This document shows positions 27,184 through 35,294 of a DNA stretch of 64,000 bases, one piece after another. A program made the translations under genes and the position numbers. Position 1 is the stretch's first letter, and each line of letters opens with the position of its first letter. The notes under the pieces were generated by a model. It was given only the letters and a program-made list of their open reading frames with translations, searched no databases and had not been told where the DNA came from. The DNA comes from Streptomyces xiamenensis (GTDB lineage Bacteria; Actinomycetota; Actinomycetes; Streptomycetales; Streptomycetaceae), in the NCBI RefSeq assembly GCF_000993785.3, contig NZ_CP009922.3, forward strand, positions 5,580,001 to 5,644,000, written 5' to 3'.

Positions 27184-27894
27184 TCACGCCTGCCGCGGCT
27201 CCGGTGCCGTGCCGCCCAGGTGCGCCGGCAGCCACCAGGTGTCCTCAGGACCGCGCGGCCCCTCGGGGTACGCGGCCTGGGCCGCCTCCAGCAGCCCCTG
27301 CATCCGCTCGCGCAGCCGCTCGGTCAGCGCCACCGCCGACTCGGCCGGATCGGCGGTCATCGGCTCGCCGATCCGGATGGTGATCGGGTAGTGGCGGCGG
27401 CGCAGGTCCCGCTTGCGGCCCTTGGTCCACACCCGCTGGGTGCCCCACAGGGCGACCGGCAGCACCGGCACCTGGGCCTCCTGCGCCATCCGCACCGCGC
27501 CCGACTTGAACTTCTTCAGCGTGAACGAGGGCGAGATCGTCGCCTCGGGGAACACTCCGACGATCTCCCCGCCGCGCAGCGCCTCCAGCGCGTGCTGGAA
27601 CGCGTGCTCGCCCTGCTTGCGGTCCACCGGTATGTGCTTCATGCCGCGCATCAGCGGTCCGGAGATCTTGTGCTTGAACACCGAGTCCTTCGCCATGAAC
27701 CGCACCAGCCGCTTGGACGGCCTGGCCGCGAACCCGGCGAAGACGAAGTCCAGGTACCCGATGTGGTTACTGACCAGCACGGCACCACCGGACGTCGGCA
27801 CATGCTCGCTGCCGGCGATGTCCAGACGCAGATCGAGCGCCTTGAACAGCGTCTTGGCGGCGGCGACGACCGGCGGATAGACAAGCTCTGCCAT
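27184..27894 (-). CDS. 1-acyl-sn-glycerol-3-phosphate acyltransferase (PlsC family)
   Basis: The 236-residue membrane-associated acyltransferase has block I SNHIGYLDF (NHx4D), block II near FMAKDSVF, block III GVFPEATISPS and block IV VPVLPVALWGTQRVW. It acylates lysophosphatidate or a similar acceptor in phospholipid synthesis. The hydrophobic N-terminus (MAELVYPPVVAAAKTLFKAL) suggests peripheral membrane binding. ATG 27894 is preceded by GAAGGG 6 bases away; an upstream frame extension to 27933 has no homology. Confidence 0.93.
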   Translation of the reverse strand: MAELVYPPVVAAAKTLFKALDLRLDIAGSEHVPTSGGAVLVSNHIGYLDFVFAGFAARPSKRLVRFMAKDSVFKHKISGPLMRGMKHIPVDRKQGEHAFQHALEALRGGEIVGVFPEATISPSFTLKKFKSGAVRMAQEAQVPVLPVALWGTQRVWTKGRKRDLRRRHYPITIRIGEPMTADPAESAVALTERLRERMQGLLEAAQAAYPEGPRGPEDTWWLPAHLGGTAPEPRQA

Positions 27895-28032
27895 GCGGGA
27901 CCCTTCATTCGTGCGGTCGTGGTGACCGCGCACAACCTACGCTGCCGTAACTTCCGGCATCCGCAGATAGTGCCCCGATTCCGGTGTGATTGGCTAGCCC
28001 GGGAAACCGACCGGGGCGGACGGAGAGTGACG

Positions 28033-28398
28033 ATGACCGGGAGCGGGCGCCGTGAGCAGCCGCTGACCCCCGCCGTACTCGGCGTCGCGGGTCCGCTGGG
28101 GGAGCGGGCCACCCTGGTGCACTTCTCCAGCGCCTTCTGCCGGCCCTGCGCGGCCACCCGGCGCGTTCTCGCGCAGGTCGCCGCCATGGTCCCCGGTGTC
28201 CGGCACGTGGAGATCGACGCCGAGGCCCACCTGGAGACGGTGCGCGCCCTGCGGATCACCGCCACCCCCACCGTACTGGTCCTGGATGCAGCCGGGCGCA
28301 CCGTGCGCCGCGCGGCCGGGATGCCCCGCAAGGCCGACGTCATCGCCGCGCTGGGCGAAGCGGTCCGCGACCCGGCCGACGCTCCCACCGACGCGTAG
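28033..28398 (+). CDS. thioredoxin-family protein
   Basis: A 121-residue single-domain thioredoxin fold. The redox site is FCRPCAA (CxxC with Arg-Pro between the cysteines), in the context LVHFSSAFCRPCAATRRVL, and the cis-proline loop is TATPTVLVL. No signal peptide is seen, so it acts in the cytosol, probably as a disulfide reductase for unknown partners. ATG 28033 has GGAGAG 6 bases upstream. It stands alone, divergent from the PlsC-like gene and just upstream of the etfBA promoter. Confidence 0.88.
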   Translation: MTGSGRREQPLTPAVLGVAGPLGERATLVHFSSAFCRPCAATRRVLAQVAAMVPGVRHVEIDAEAHLETVRALRITATPTVLVLDAAGRTVRRAAGMPRKADVIAALGEAVRDPADAPTDA

Positions 28399-28432
28399 CG
28401 CAGGTCACATTGCGGCATGCTTGATGGCGGCA

Positions 28433-28458
28433 TATAGGCTGGGTTTACTGACCAGTAA
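28433..28458 (+). promoter_or_regulatory. etfBA promoter with palindromic operator
   Basis: A -10-like TATAGGCT (28433-28440) is followed by the perfect inverted repeat TTACTGACCAGTAA (28445-28458), which would cover the transcription start. The position and the 6-2-6 symmetry suit a repressor of TetR type, as is common for genes of fatty-acyl oxidation that need electron-transfer flavoprotein. The regulator itself is not identifiable here. Confidence 0.6.
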
Positions 28459-28483
28459 CAACCGGGTGATCAGAGGAGCCGGC

Positions 28484-29281
28484 GTGAGCCTGAGGATCGT
28501 TGTCTGTGTGAAGTACGTGCCCGACGCCACCGGTGACCGGCACTTCGCCGAGGACTGGACACTGGACCGCGACGACGTCGACGGCCTGCTGTCCGAACTC
28601 GACGAGTACGCCGTCGAACAGGCCCTCCAGATCGCCGAGAGCGCCCGCGAGGCCGGCGAGGAGGCCGAGATCACCGTGCTCACGGTCGGCCCCGAGGACG
28701 CCGCCGACGCGCTGCGCAAGGCGCTGTCCATGGGCGCCGACAAGGCCGTCCACGTCGAGGACGACGACCTGCACGGCACCGACGCGCTGGGCACCTCCCT
28801 CGTCCTGGCCAAGGCCATCGAGCACATCGGCTACGACCTCGTCGTGTGCGGCATGGCCTCCACCGACGGCGCCATGGGTGTGCTGCCGGCCATGCTCGCC
28901 GAGCGGCTCTCCGTCCCCCAGGCGACGCTGCTGTCCGAGCTGACCGTCGCCGGCGGCACCGTCACCGGGCGCCGTGACGGCGACGCCGCCACCGAGCGGC
29001 TGAGCGCCCAGCTGCCCGCCGTCGTCTCCGTCACCGACCAGTCCGGCGAGGCCCGCTACCCCTCCTTCAAGGGCATCATGGCCGCCAAGAAGAAGCCGGT
29101 GGAAGCCCTGGACCTGGAGGACCTCGACCTGGACGCCGAGCGGGTGGGCCTGGCCGGATCCCGTACCGAGGTCATCTCCGCCACCGAGCGCCCGGCGCGC
29201 ACCGCGGGCGAGATCGTCACCGACGAGGGCGAGGGCGCCGGGCAGCTGGCGGGCTTCCTCGCCGGCCAGAAGTTCATCTGA
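28484..29281 (+). CDS. etfB: electron transfer flavoprotein subunit beta
   Basis: EtfB pairs with EtfA to shuttle electrons from acyl-CoA and other dehydrogenases to the respiratory chain. The 265-residue protein opens SLRIVVCVKYVPDATGDRHF and has the nucleotide-binding-fold blocks LTVGPEDAADALRKALSMGA and YDLVVCGMASTDGAMGVLP, then the signature VTDQSGEARYPSFKGIMAAK with KKKPVE. The GTG at 28484 follows GAGGAG. It is 51 bases upstream of etfA in one operon. Confidence 0.97.
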   Translation: MSLRIVVCVKYVPDATGDRHFAEDWTLDRDDVDGLLSELDEYAVEQALQIAESAREAGEEAEITVLTVGPEDAADALRKALSMGADKAVHVEDDDLHGTDALGTSLVLAKAIEHIGYDLVVCGMASTDGAMGVLPAMLAERLSVPQATLLSELTVAGGTVTGRRDGDAATERLSAQLPAVVSVTDQSGEARYPSFKGIMAAKKKPVEALDLEDLDLDAERVGLAGSRTEVISATERPARTAGEIVTDEGEGAGQLAGFLAGQKFI

Positions 29282-29332
29282 CCGCCGTCCGCCCCTCGTC
29301 CGCCGCACGCACCTTCCGCAGGAGACATCACC

Positions 29333-30295
29333 ATGGCTGAAGTCCTCGTCCATGTCGACCACCTCGACGGCGCCGTCCGCAAGCCCACCCTCGAACTGCT
29401 CACCCTCGCCCGCCGCCTCGGTGACCCGGTCGCCGTCTTCCTGGGCGCCGGGGCCGACGCCGCCGCGGGCGTCCTCGCCGAGCACGGCGCCGTCCGCATC
29501 CTGACCGCCGACGCCCCCGAGTTCGCCGACTACGCGATCGTGCCCAAGGTGGACGCCCTCCAGGCCGCCCACGACGCGGTGCGCCCGGCCGCCGTCCTGC
29601 TGCCCTCCTCCGCCGAGGGCAAGGAGATCGCCGCCCGGCTCGCGGTGCGGCTGGACTCCGGCATCATCACCGACGCCGTGGACCTGAGCACCGACGACCA
29701 GGGGCCGGTGGCCACCCAGTCGGTCTTCGCCGCCGCCTACACCACCACCTCCCGCGTCACCCAGGGCACGCCGATCATCACGGTCAAGCCCAACTCCGCC
29801 ACGCCCGAGGCCGCCCCGGCCGCCGGCACCGCCGAGCCGCTCACCGTCACCTTCGGTGACGCCGCCACCGGCACCAAGGTCACCTCCCGCACCGCGCGCG
29901 AGTCCACCGGCCGGCCCGAGCTGACCGAGGCGGCCATCGTGGTCTCCGGCGGACGCGGCGTCGGCGGCGCCGAGAACTTCGCCGTCATCGAGGCCCTCGC
30001 CGACTCCCTCGGTGCCGCCGTCGGCGCCTCCCGCGCCGCCGTCGACGCCGGCTGGTACCCGCACTCGCACCAGGTCGGCCAGACCGGCAAGAGCGTGTCC
30101 CCGCAGCTGTACGTCGCGGCGGGCATCTCCGGGGCGATCCAGCACCGGGCCGGCATGCAGACCTCCAAGACGATCGTCGCCGTCAACAAGGACGCCGAGG
30201 CCCCGATCTTCGAGCTGGTCGACTACGGCGTGGTCGGCGACCTCTTCGAGGTCCTGCCCAAGCTGACCGAGGAGATCAAGGCCCGCAAGGGCTGA
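29333..30295 (+). CDS. etfA: electron transfer flavoprotein subunit alpha
   Basis: This 320-residue alpha subunit binds FAD. The C-terminal domain shows the FAD-binding pattern GRGVGGAENFAVIEALA, GASRAAVDAGWYPHSHQVGQTGK, SPQLYVAAGISGAIQH and AVNKDAEAPIFELVDYGVVGD. AGGAG precedes the ATG at 29333. It ends the etfBA operon, which is closed by a strong terminator at 30332. Confidence 0.98.
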   Translation: MAEVLVHVDHLDGAVRKPTLELLTLARRLGDPVAVFLGAGADAAAGVLAEHGAVRILTADAPEFADYAIVPKVDALQAAHDAVRPAAVLLPSSAEGKEIAARLAVRLDSGIITDAVDLSTDDQGPVATQSVFAAAYTTTSRVTQGTPIITVKPNSATPEAAPAAGTAEPLTVTFGDAATGTKVTSRTARESTGRPELTEAAIVVSGGRGVGGAENFAVIEALADSLGAAVGASRAAVDAGWYPHSHQVGQTGKSVSPQLYVAAGISGAIQHRAGMQTSKTIVAVNKDAEAPIFELVDYGVVGDLFEVLPKLTEEIKARKG

Positions 30296-30331
30296 CCCGG
30301 CCGCCCCCGGGGGCCACGCACCCGGTCCAGG

Positions 30332-30365
30332 ACAACGGCGCCCGCCGTGCGGCGGGCGCCGTTGT
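30332..30365 (+). terminator. terminator of etfBA
   Basis: ACAACGGCGCCCGCCG and CGGCGGGCGCCGTTGT form a perfect 16-bp inverted repeat with a 2-base centre, followed by CTTTCCCC. It begins 37 bases past the etfA stop. Confidence 0.85.
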
Positions 30366-30391
30366 CTTTCCCCCGCGCGCCGGTTAGCTTC

Positions 30392-30410
30392 GTTCAACGA
30401 ACTGTTGAAC
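30392..30410 (+). promoter_or_regulatory. palindromic operator upstream of the DUF6986 gene
   Basis: GTTCAACGAACTGTTGAAC consists of 7-bp arms around a 5-base centre and lies 21 bases before the GTG at 30432. Its form resembles operators of IclR- or GntR-like regulators (inference). No regulator gene adjoins, so control would be in trans. Confidence 0.6.
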
Positions 30411-30431
30411 GGACGGGCCGAGGAGCCGCCG

Positions 30432-31712
30432 GTGGATCAGCGACAGGCCCGTACCAGCATCCCCGACGCCACCCGCCGCGCCATCGACGTCTCCCTCGCC
30501 GGCGTCGACGCCCATCTGGCCCGCCACTACCCCGGCGAGGCCGCCACCCGGCAACCGGTGCACACCGTCTACGTACCCGCCGACCGCTTCGCGCCGGACA
30601 CCGCCCGGGAATGGGGCATCGCCGCCCTCGCCCTGCTGGACACCCACGCCCCCGACCCCGCCGCCCTGGCCGCCGTCCTCGGCCTGCCCGAGGACCTCGC
30701 CGGCGAGATCCACCGCCGGGTCCGCGCCAAGCTCACCAGGGAGCCCGTCGAGGACCTCCGCATCGACTTCGAGGACGGCTACGGCCGCCGACCCGATGCC
30801 GAGGAGGACGCGGACGTCCTGCGTGCCGCCGCCCACATCGCCACCGCCCGTCGCCGGGGCCTCGCCCCACCTGGCATCGGCATCCGCTTCAAGAGCCTGG
30901 AAGCCCCCGTACGCGAGCGGGCGATCCGCACCTTCGACCTCTTCCTCAGCGCCCTGCTGGAGGACGGTCCGCTGCCCGGGGAACTGCGCCTGACCCTCCC
31001 CAAGGTCTCCCACCCCGACCAGATCACCGCCATGGCCCGGCTGTGCGAAGCCTTCGAGACCGCCACCGGACTGCCGGCGAACCGCCTCACCTTCGAGGTC
31101 CAGATCGAGACCACCCAGGCCATCCTCGGCGCCGACGGCCGCGCCACCGTCGCCCGGCTGATCGCCGCGGCCCCCACCCGGGTCGCGGCCCTGCACTACG
31201 GCACCTTCGACTACAGCGCCGCCTGCTCCGTCAGCGCCGCCCACCAGGCCCCGGACCACCCCGCCGCCGACCACGCCAAGGCCGTGATGCAGGCCGCCGC
31301 GGCCGGCACCGGCGTGCGCCTGTCCGACGGCTCCACCAATCTCCTGCCCACCGGGGACACCGCTCAGGTGCACCAGGCATGGCGCCACCACCACGCCCTC
31401 GTCCGGCGGTCCCTGGCCCGCGCCTACTACCAGGGCTGGGACATGCACCCCGGCCACCTGCCCACCCGCTACGCCGCCGTCTACACCTTCTACCGCCAGG
31501 GCCTGCCCGGCGCCGCCCGCCGGCTGGCCGCCTATCTCAGCGGCACGGGCAACGGCGAGCGCACCGTGCTCGACGAACCCGCCACCGCCCGCGCGCTGGC
31601 CGCTTTCCTGCTGCGCGGGCTGCACTGCGGGGCGCTGGACGGCGCCGAGGTCACCGCCGCCACCGGGGCCGGCCCCGACGCGCTGCGCACCCTGGCGGCC
31701 CCACCCGGCTGA
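30432..31712 (+). CDS. DUF6986 protein, HpcH/HpaI aldolase or malate-synthase-like fold
   Basis: The 426-residue protein matches an actinobacterial family annotated DUF6986, related in fold to CitE/HpcH aldolases. Metal and acid residues expected of that fold can be seen: DLRIDFEDGYG, FEVQIETTQAIL, and a C-terminal QGWDMHPGHLPTRYAAVYTF resembling the CoA-binding edge. The likely chemistry is aldol or Claisen cleavage of a 2-oxo acid or acyl-CoA, but the substrate is unknown. GTG 30432 has GGAG 6 bases upstream. A palindrome lies in the leader. The ROK kinase gene follows after 43 bases. Confidence 0.8.
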   Translation: MDQRQARTSIPDATRRAIDVSLAGVDAHLARHYPGEAATRQPVHTVYVPADRFAPDTAREWGIAALALLDTHAPDPAALAAVLGLPEDLAGEIHRRVRAKLTREPVEDLRIDFEDGYGRRPDAEEDADVLRAAAHIATARRRGLAPPGIGIRFKSLEAPVRERAIRTFDLFLSALLEDGPLPGELRLTLPKVSHPDQITAMARLCEAFETATGLPANRLTFEVQIETTQAILGADGRATVARLIAAAPTRVAALHYGTFDYSAACSVSAAHQAPDHPAADHAKAVMQAAAAGTGVRLSDGSTNLLPTGDTAQVHQAWRHHHALVRRSLARAYYQGWDMHPGHLPTRYAAVYTFYRQGLPGAARRLAAYLSGTGNGERTVLDEPATARALAAFLLRGLHCGALDGAEVTAATGAGPDALRTLAAPPG

Positions 31713-31755
31713 CCGCTCTGGACAACCCGCCCCGTTCCGGACAGGCTTCCCCCTC

Positions 31756-32718
31756 ATGGACCTGGATCTTGTCGCAGCCGTGGACATCGGCGGCACCAAA
31801 GTCGCGGCCGCCCTCGTGGACGGCGACGGCACCCTGCTGGCCCGCGCCCAGCGGCCCACCCCCGCCCGGGAGGGCGCGGAGCGGGTGCTGGCCGCCGTCA
31901 CCGGCACGCTCACCCCCCTGATGGCGGACGAGCGCTGGCGGCGGGTAGGTGCCATCGGCATCGGCAGCGCGGGCCCCGTGGACGCCCGTACCGGCACCGT
32001 CAGCCCCGTCAACATCCCCGCCTGGCGCGACTTCCCGCTGGTGGCCGGGGTCCGGGCGACCACCGGCGCCCTGCCGGTCACCCTGCTCGGCGACGGCAAC
32101 GCCATCGCCGCCGGCGAGCACTGGCGCGGCGCCGCCCGCGATCACGACAACGCCCTGTGCATGGTGGTCTCCACCGGCGTGGGCGGCGGGCTGATCCTGG
32201 ACGGCACCCTGCACCCCGGCCCCACCGGGAACGCGGGCCACATCGGGCACATCAGCGTCGACCTCGACGGTGATGCCTGCCCGTGCGGCGGCCGGGGCTG
32301 CGTGGAGCGCATCGCCAGCGGCACCAACATCGCCCGCTGGGCCACCGCGGCGGGCTGGCACCCGCCGGCCGGGGCCGAACCCACCGCCGCCGCCGTAGCC
32401 GCCGACGCCCGCACCGGGCACCCCGTGGCCCGGGCGGCCTTCGCCCGCTCGGCGCGGGCCCTGGCGGCCGGCATCGCCGCCACCGCGACCCTCGTCGAAC
32501 TGGACGTGGTCGTCGTCGGCGGTGGCGTCAGCCAGGCCGGCGAGGTGCTGTTCACCCCGCTGCGCGAGGCGCTTCACACGTACGCCACCTTGCCGTACGT
32601 CCGGGGCATCGAGGTGCTCCCGGCCCAACTGGGCACCGACGCGGGCCTGGTGGGGGCCGCAGCCGTCTGCCGCCGCGGCGCGGACACGTTTTTGACACCG
32701 GGACAAGCGGGCAACTGA
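31756..32718 (+). CDS. ROK-family sugar kinase
   Basis: The 320-residue protein lacks the N-terminal helix-turn-helix of ROK repressors, so it is a kinase, probably for glucose, N-acetylmannosamine or a related sugar. ATP site AAVDIGGTKVAAALVDGDG opens the protein; GDGNAIAAGEHW and VVSTGVGGGLILDG follow. The zinc-site signature GHIGHISVDLDGDACPCGGRGCVE is complete. A weak ribosome binding site precedes ATG 31756. It may share a transcript with the DUF6986 gene. Confidence 0.92.
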   Translation: MDLDLVAAVDIGGTKVAAALVDGDGTLLARAQRPTPAREGAERVLAAVTGTLTPLMADERWRRVGAIGIGSAGPVDARTGTVSPVNIPAWRDFPLVAGVRATTGALPVTLLGDGNAIAAGEHWRGAARDHDNALCMVVSTGVGGGLILDGTLHPGPTGNAGHIGHISVDLDGDACPCGGRGCVERIASGTNIARWATAAGWHPPAGAEPTAAAVAADARTGHPVARAAFARSARALAAGIAATATLVELDVVVVGGGVSQAGEVLFTPLREALHTYATLPYVRGIEVLPAQLGTDAGLVGAAAVCRRGADTFLTPGQAGN

Positions 32719-32745
32719 CTCACGGGCGAAAAAGGAGGGGGATCC

Positions 32746-33768
32746 GTGATCATCTGGCTGAACGGCGCATTCGGTGCCGGCAAGACCACGGCCGCACGGG
32801 AGCTGATCGACCTGCTGCCGGGCAGCCGGCTCTACGAACCCGAACTGGTCGGCGCCAGCCTGCGCGCCACGCTCCCCAAGGAGCGCCTGGCCGAGGTGGA
32901 CGACGTGAGTGAACTGCCGTCCTGGCGCAGACTGGTGGTGGACACCGCCGCCGCTCTGCTGTCCGAGATCCCCGGTCCGCTCATCGTCCCGATGACCCTG
33001 CTGCGGCAGGAGCACCGGGACGAGATCTTCGGTGGTCTGGCCACCCGGGGGATCGCGGTGCGGCACTTCCTGCTGCACCTTGAAGAAACGTTCCTGCGTG
33101 TGCGGATCGACGGTCGCGCCACCACCGACGACGACGCGGCCCGCCGGCACGGCCTCGCCCAACTGCCCCACTACAGCGCCGCACTGCCCTGGCTCACCCA
33201 CGACGCGCACACCATCGACACCCACGGACACACCCCGCGCCGCACCGCCGAGGCCATCGCCGAGGCCATCAGCCTCGACCAGGGCGCCTGCCCCATCGTG
33301 CAGACCCCGCCGCCGCGCACCGAGACCCTCGCCGCCGGCATGCTCCTGTTCGACGACCACGACCGGGTGCTCCTGGTTGACCCCACCTACAAGCCCGGCT
33401 GGGAGTTCCCCGGCGGCATCGTCGAGGCGGGCGAGCCCCCCGCCCGGGCCGCCGTGCGCGAGGTCGCCGAAGAACTCGGCCTCAGCCTGCCCCCCCGGCC
33501 CGACCTCCTCATCGTCGACTGGGAGCCGCCGCGCCCCCCGCGCCCCGGCGGGCTGCGGCTGCTCTTCGACGGCCGCCGGCTGACCCCCGACCAGATCCGC
33601 GCCATCCGGCTGCCCGCCGACGAACTGCGCGCCTGGCGCTTCACCACCGAGGACGAGGCACAAACCCTGCTCTCCCCGAACCGCTTCGACCGGCTGCGCT
33701 GGGCCCTGCACGCCCGTACCCGGGGCCGCCCCCTCAACCTGGAGGCCGGCGTCCCCGTCGGCGGCTGA
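32746..33768 (+). CDS. P-loop kinase (TmrB-like) fused to NUDIX hydrolase
   Basis: This 340-residue protein has two domains. Residues 1 to about 175 are a P-loop NTPase of the tunicamycin-resistance/adenylate-kinase-like group: IIWLNGAFGAGKTTAARELI (Walker A GAFGAGKTT), VGASLRATLPKERLAEVDDV and a lid-like RIDGRATTDDDAARRH. Residues about 190-330 are a NUDIX domain with the complete box GGIVEAGEPPARAAVREVAEELGL split as G-x5-E-x7-REVAEELGL. The two activities suggest a repair or detoxification role for a modified nucleotide. GTG 32746 follows AAGGAGG. It lies 27 bases after the ROK kinase. Confidence 0.85.
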   Translation: MIIWLNGAFGAGKTTAARELIDLLPGSRLYEPELVGASLRATLPKERLAEVDDVSELPSWRRLVVDTAAALLSEIPGPLIVPMTLLRQEHRDEIFGGLATRGIAVRHFLLHLEETFLRVRIDGRATTDDDAARRHGLAQLPHYSAALPWLTHDAHTIDTHGHTPRRTAEAIAEAISLDQGACPIVQTPPPRTETLAAGMLLFDDHDRVLLVDPTYKPGWEFPGGIVEAGEPPARAAVREVAEELGLSLPPRPDLLIVDWEPPRPPRPGGLRLLFDGRRLTPDQIRAIRLPADELRAWRFTTEDEAQTLLSPNRFDRLRWALHARTRGRPLNLEAGVPVGG

Positions 33769-33829
33769 CGCCCGCCGAATCGCGCACCCCCCAGCGTTCG
33801 GCCGGGAGGTGCCCCCAGGGTGATCGCGC

Positions 33830-33837
33830 CCTAACGT
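33830..33837 (+). promoter_or_regulatory. shared CCTAACGT element, copy 1
   Basis: CGCGCC-CTAACGT precedes the sortase gene by 50 bases. A near-identical element (CGCG-CCTAACGT, 34590-34597) precedes the next exported protein by 81 bases. It looks like a -10-type box used by both genes. Confidence 0.35.
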
Positions 33838-33887
33838 GTGACTGACGGCCCCATACCGGGGGAGACCCCCACCAACGGTGAACCGCC

Positions 33888-34526
33888 ATGCACATATCGA
33901 CCCACCGGCCCCCCGACCGCGACAGCTGGGGCACCCGCCTGGCCGCCGCCGGCCTCGGCTGCGCCCTGGTCCTCGGCCTCCAGCTGATGCACCAGGCCAC
34001 CGGCGCCGGCGGCCCGCCCCAGCCCTCCGCCCCGGGCACGGCCGCCGGCGCGGGCACCGCCCACCCGCCCCAGCCCTCCGTCGCCCCCACCCGCGTCGGC
34101 ATCCCCGCGATCGGCGTCGACGCCGCCCTGACCCCGGTCGGCCTGGACCCCGAGGGCTGGCTCCAGGCCCCGCCCTCCGACGCCGGGCACCTCGCCGGCT
34201 GGTTCACGGACGCGCCCGCCCCCGGCGCCCGGGGCACCGCCGTCCTCACCGGACACGTCGACACCGCCGAAGGGCCCGCCGTCTTCTACTCCCTGGGTGC
34301 CCTCGGCACCGGCGAGACCATCACCGTCACACGCGAGGACGGCAGCACCCTCGGCTTCACCGTGTACGACATCGCCGTGTACGACAAGGACCGGCTCCCC
34401 GAACGGGTCTACGCGGACACCGGGCAGCCCGAACTGCGGGTCCTCACCTGCGGCGGCAGCTACCACCCGGAGACCGGCTACACCGGCAACGTCGTCGTGT
34501 ACGCCACCCTGACGGCCGTCCACTGA
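33888..34526 (+). CDS. class F-like sortase
   Basis: A 212-residue membrane-anchored transpeptidase. An N-terminal membrane segment (LAAAGLGCALVLGLQLM, about 17-35) is followed by a Pro/Ala-rich linker and the sortase barrel starting RVGIPAIGVDAAL. Catalytic His lies in AVLTGHVDT (about 123) and Cys in LRVLTCGGSY (about 187). The expected arginine, usually in a YRDN-like segment after the cysteine, is not obvious: the sequence reads GYTGNVVVYA. The next gene encodes a possible substrate. The frame has no strong Shine-Dalgarno, but ATG 33888 opens the characteristic N-terminus. Confidence 0.85.
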   Translation: MHISTHRPPDRDSWGTRLAAAGLGCALVLGLQLMHQATGAGGPPQPSAPGTAAGAGTAHPPQPSVAPTRVGIPAIGVDAALTPVGLDPEGWLQAPPSDAGHLAGWFTDAPAPGARGTAVLTGHVDTAEGPAVFYSLGALGTGETITVTREDGSTLGFTVYDIAVYDKDRLPERVYADTGQPELRVLTCGGSYHPETGYTGNVVVYATLTAVH

Positions 34527-34589
34527 CCCGGGTGGCCGCATCCGGTGACCCGTTCACCGCGTCCGCGTGGCCGGACACCACCCACCGCG

Positions 34590-34597
34590 CCTAACGT
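34590..34597 (+). promoter_or_regulatory. shared CCTAACGT element, copy 2
   Basis: Second copy of the element found before the sortase gene; here it lies 81 bases upstream of the exported surface protein start. The match extends leftwards as CGCG and argues for common control of the two genes. Confidence 0.35.
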
Positions 34598-34678
34598 CAC
34601 CCAGCACACGGAGCCGAACCGCCCCTCCCACCCCACCAGCAACACCCGCCACACCGTCATCCCGGACGAGGAGCCCTC

Positions 34679-35269
34679 ATGACCGCCCTGACCACCCTCG
34701 CCGTCACCGCGCTCACCGGCATAGCCCTGACCGCCGCAGCCCCCGCCCAGGACAGCGACTCCTTCGCCTTCAACCTCTCCCCGCAGACCGTCCAGCCCGG
34801 CGGCACCGTCACCCTCACCGCCACCGGCTGCACCGGCGCCGAGGCGTTCGCCGAGTCCGGCGTCTTCGACCGGATCAGCCTCGGCACCCCGGGGCAGACC
34901 CAGAGCGCCCGCACCACCGTCAACCCGGCCGCCCGCCCCGGCAGCACCTTCGACGTCACCTTCACCTGCGGCACCCAGAGCGGCCGTACCACCCTCACCA
35001 TCAACAGCACCGTCGCCGCCGCGGCCACGCCCACCCCCGCCGCGACTGCCGCCGCTGCCGCCGGCACGGCGACGGCGGCAGCGGGCAAGGAGGGCGCCGC
35101 CACCCCCACCGCCGACTCCACCACCCTGCCCACCCTGGGCTCCCAGGCCGGCACCGGCGGCTCCCAGCGGGACCTCACACCCGTCCTGCTCACCGGCGCC
35201 GGCCTCACCGCGGCCGCCCTCACCGGCGGCGTCCTCCTGTACCGCCGCCGGACCCAGCAGCAGCGCTGA
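34679..35269 (+). CDS. exported protein with C-terminal membrane anchor, candidate sortase substrate
   Basis: The 196-residue protein has a signal peptide (TLAVTALTGIALTAAAPAQD) and a beta-type domain (about 28-105) with NLSPQTVQPGGTVTLTATGC and VTFTCGTQSGRTTLTI, where two cysteines may bond. An Ala/Thr-rich stalk (about 110-150) follows. The C-terminus has LPTLG, a hydrophobic helix (VLLTGAGLTAAALTGGVLLY) and the basic tail RRRTQQQR. This is the layout of a cell-wall-sorted protein, but LPTLG departs from LPxTG. GAGGAG precedes ATG 34679. Confidence 0.78.
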   Translation: MTALTTLAVTALTGIALTAAAPAQDSDSFAFNLSPQTVQPGGTVTLTATGCTGAEAFAESGVFDRISLGTPGQTQSARTTVNPAARPGSTFDVTFTCGTQSGRTTLTINSTVAAAATPTPAATAAAAAGTATAAAGKEGAATPTADSTTLPTLGSQAGTGGSQRDLTPVLLTGAGLTAAALTGGVLLYRRRTQQQR

Positions 35270-35294
35270 CCGGCCCGGCGACGGCGCGGAATCG

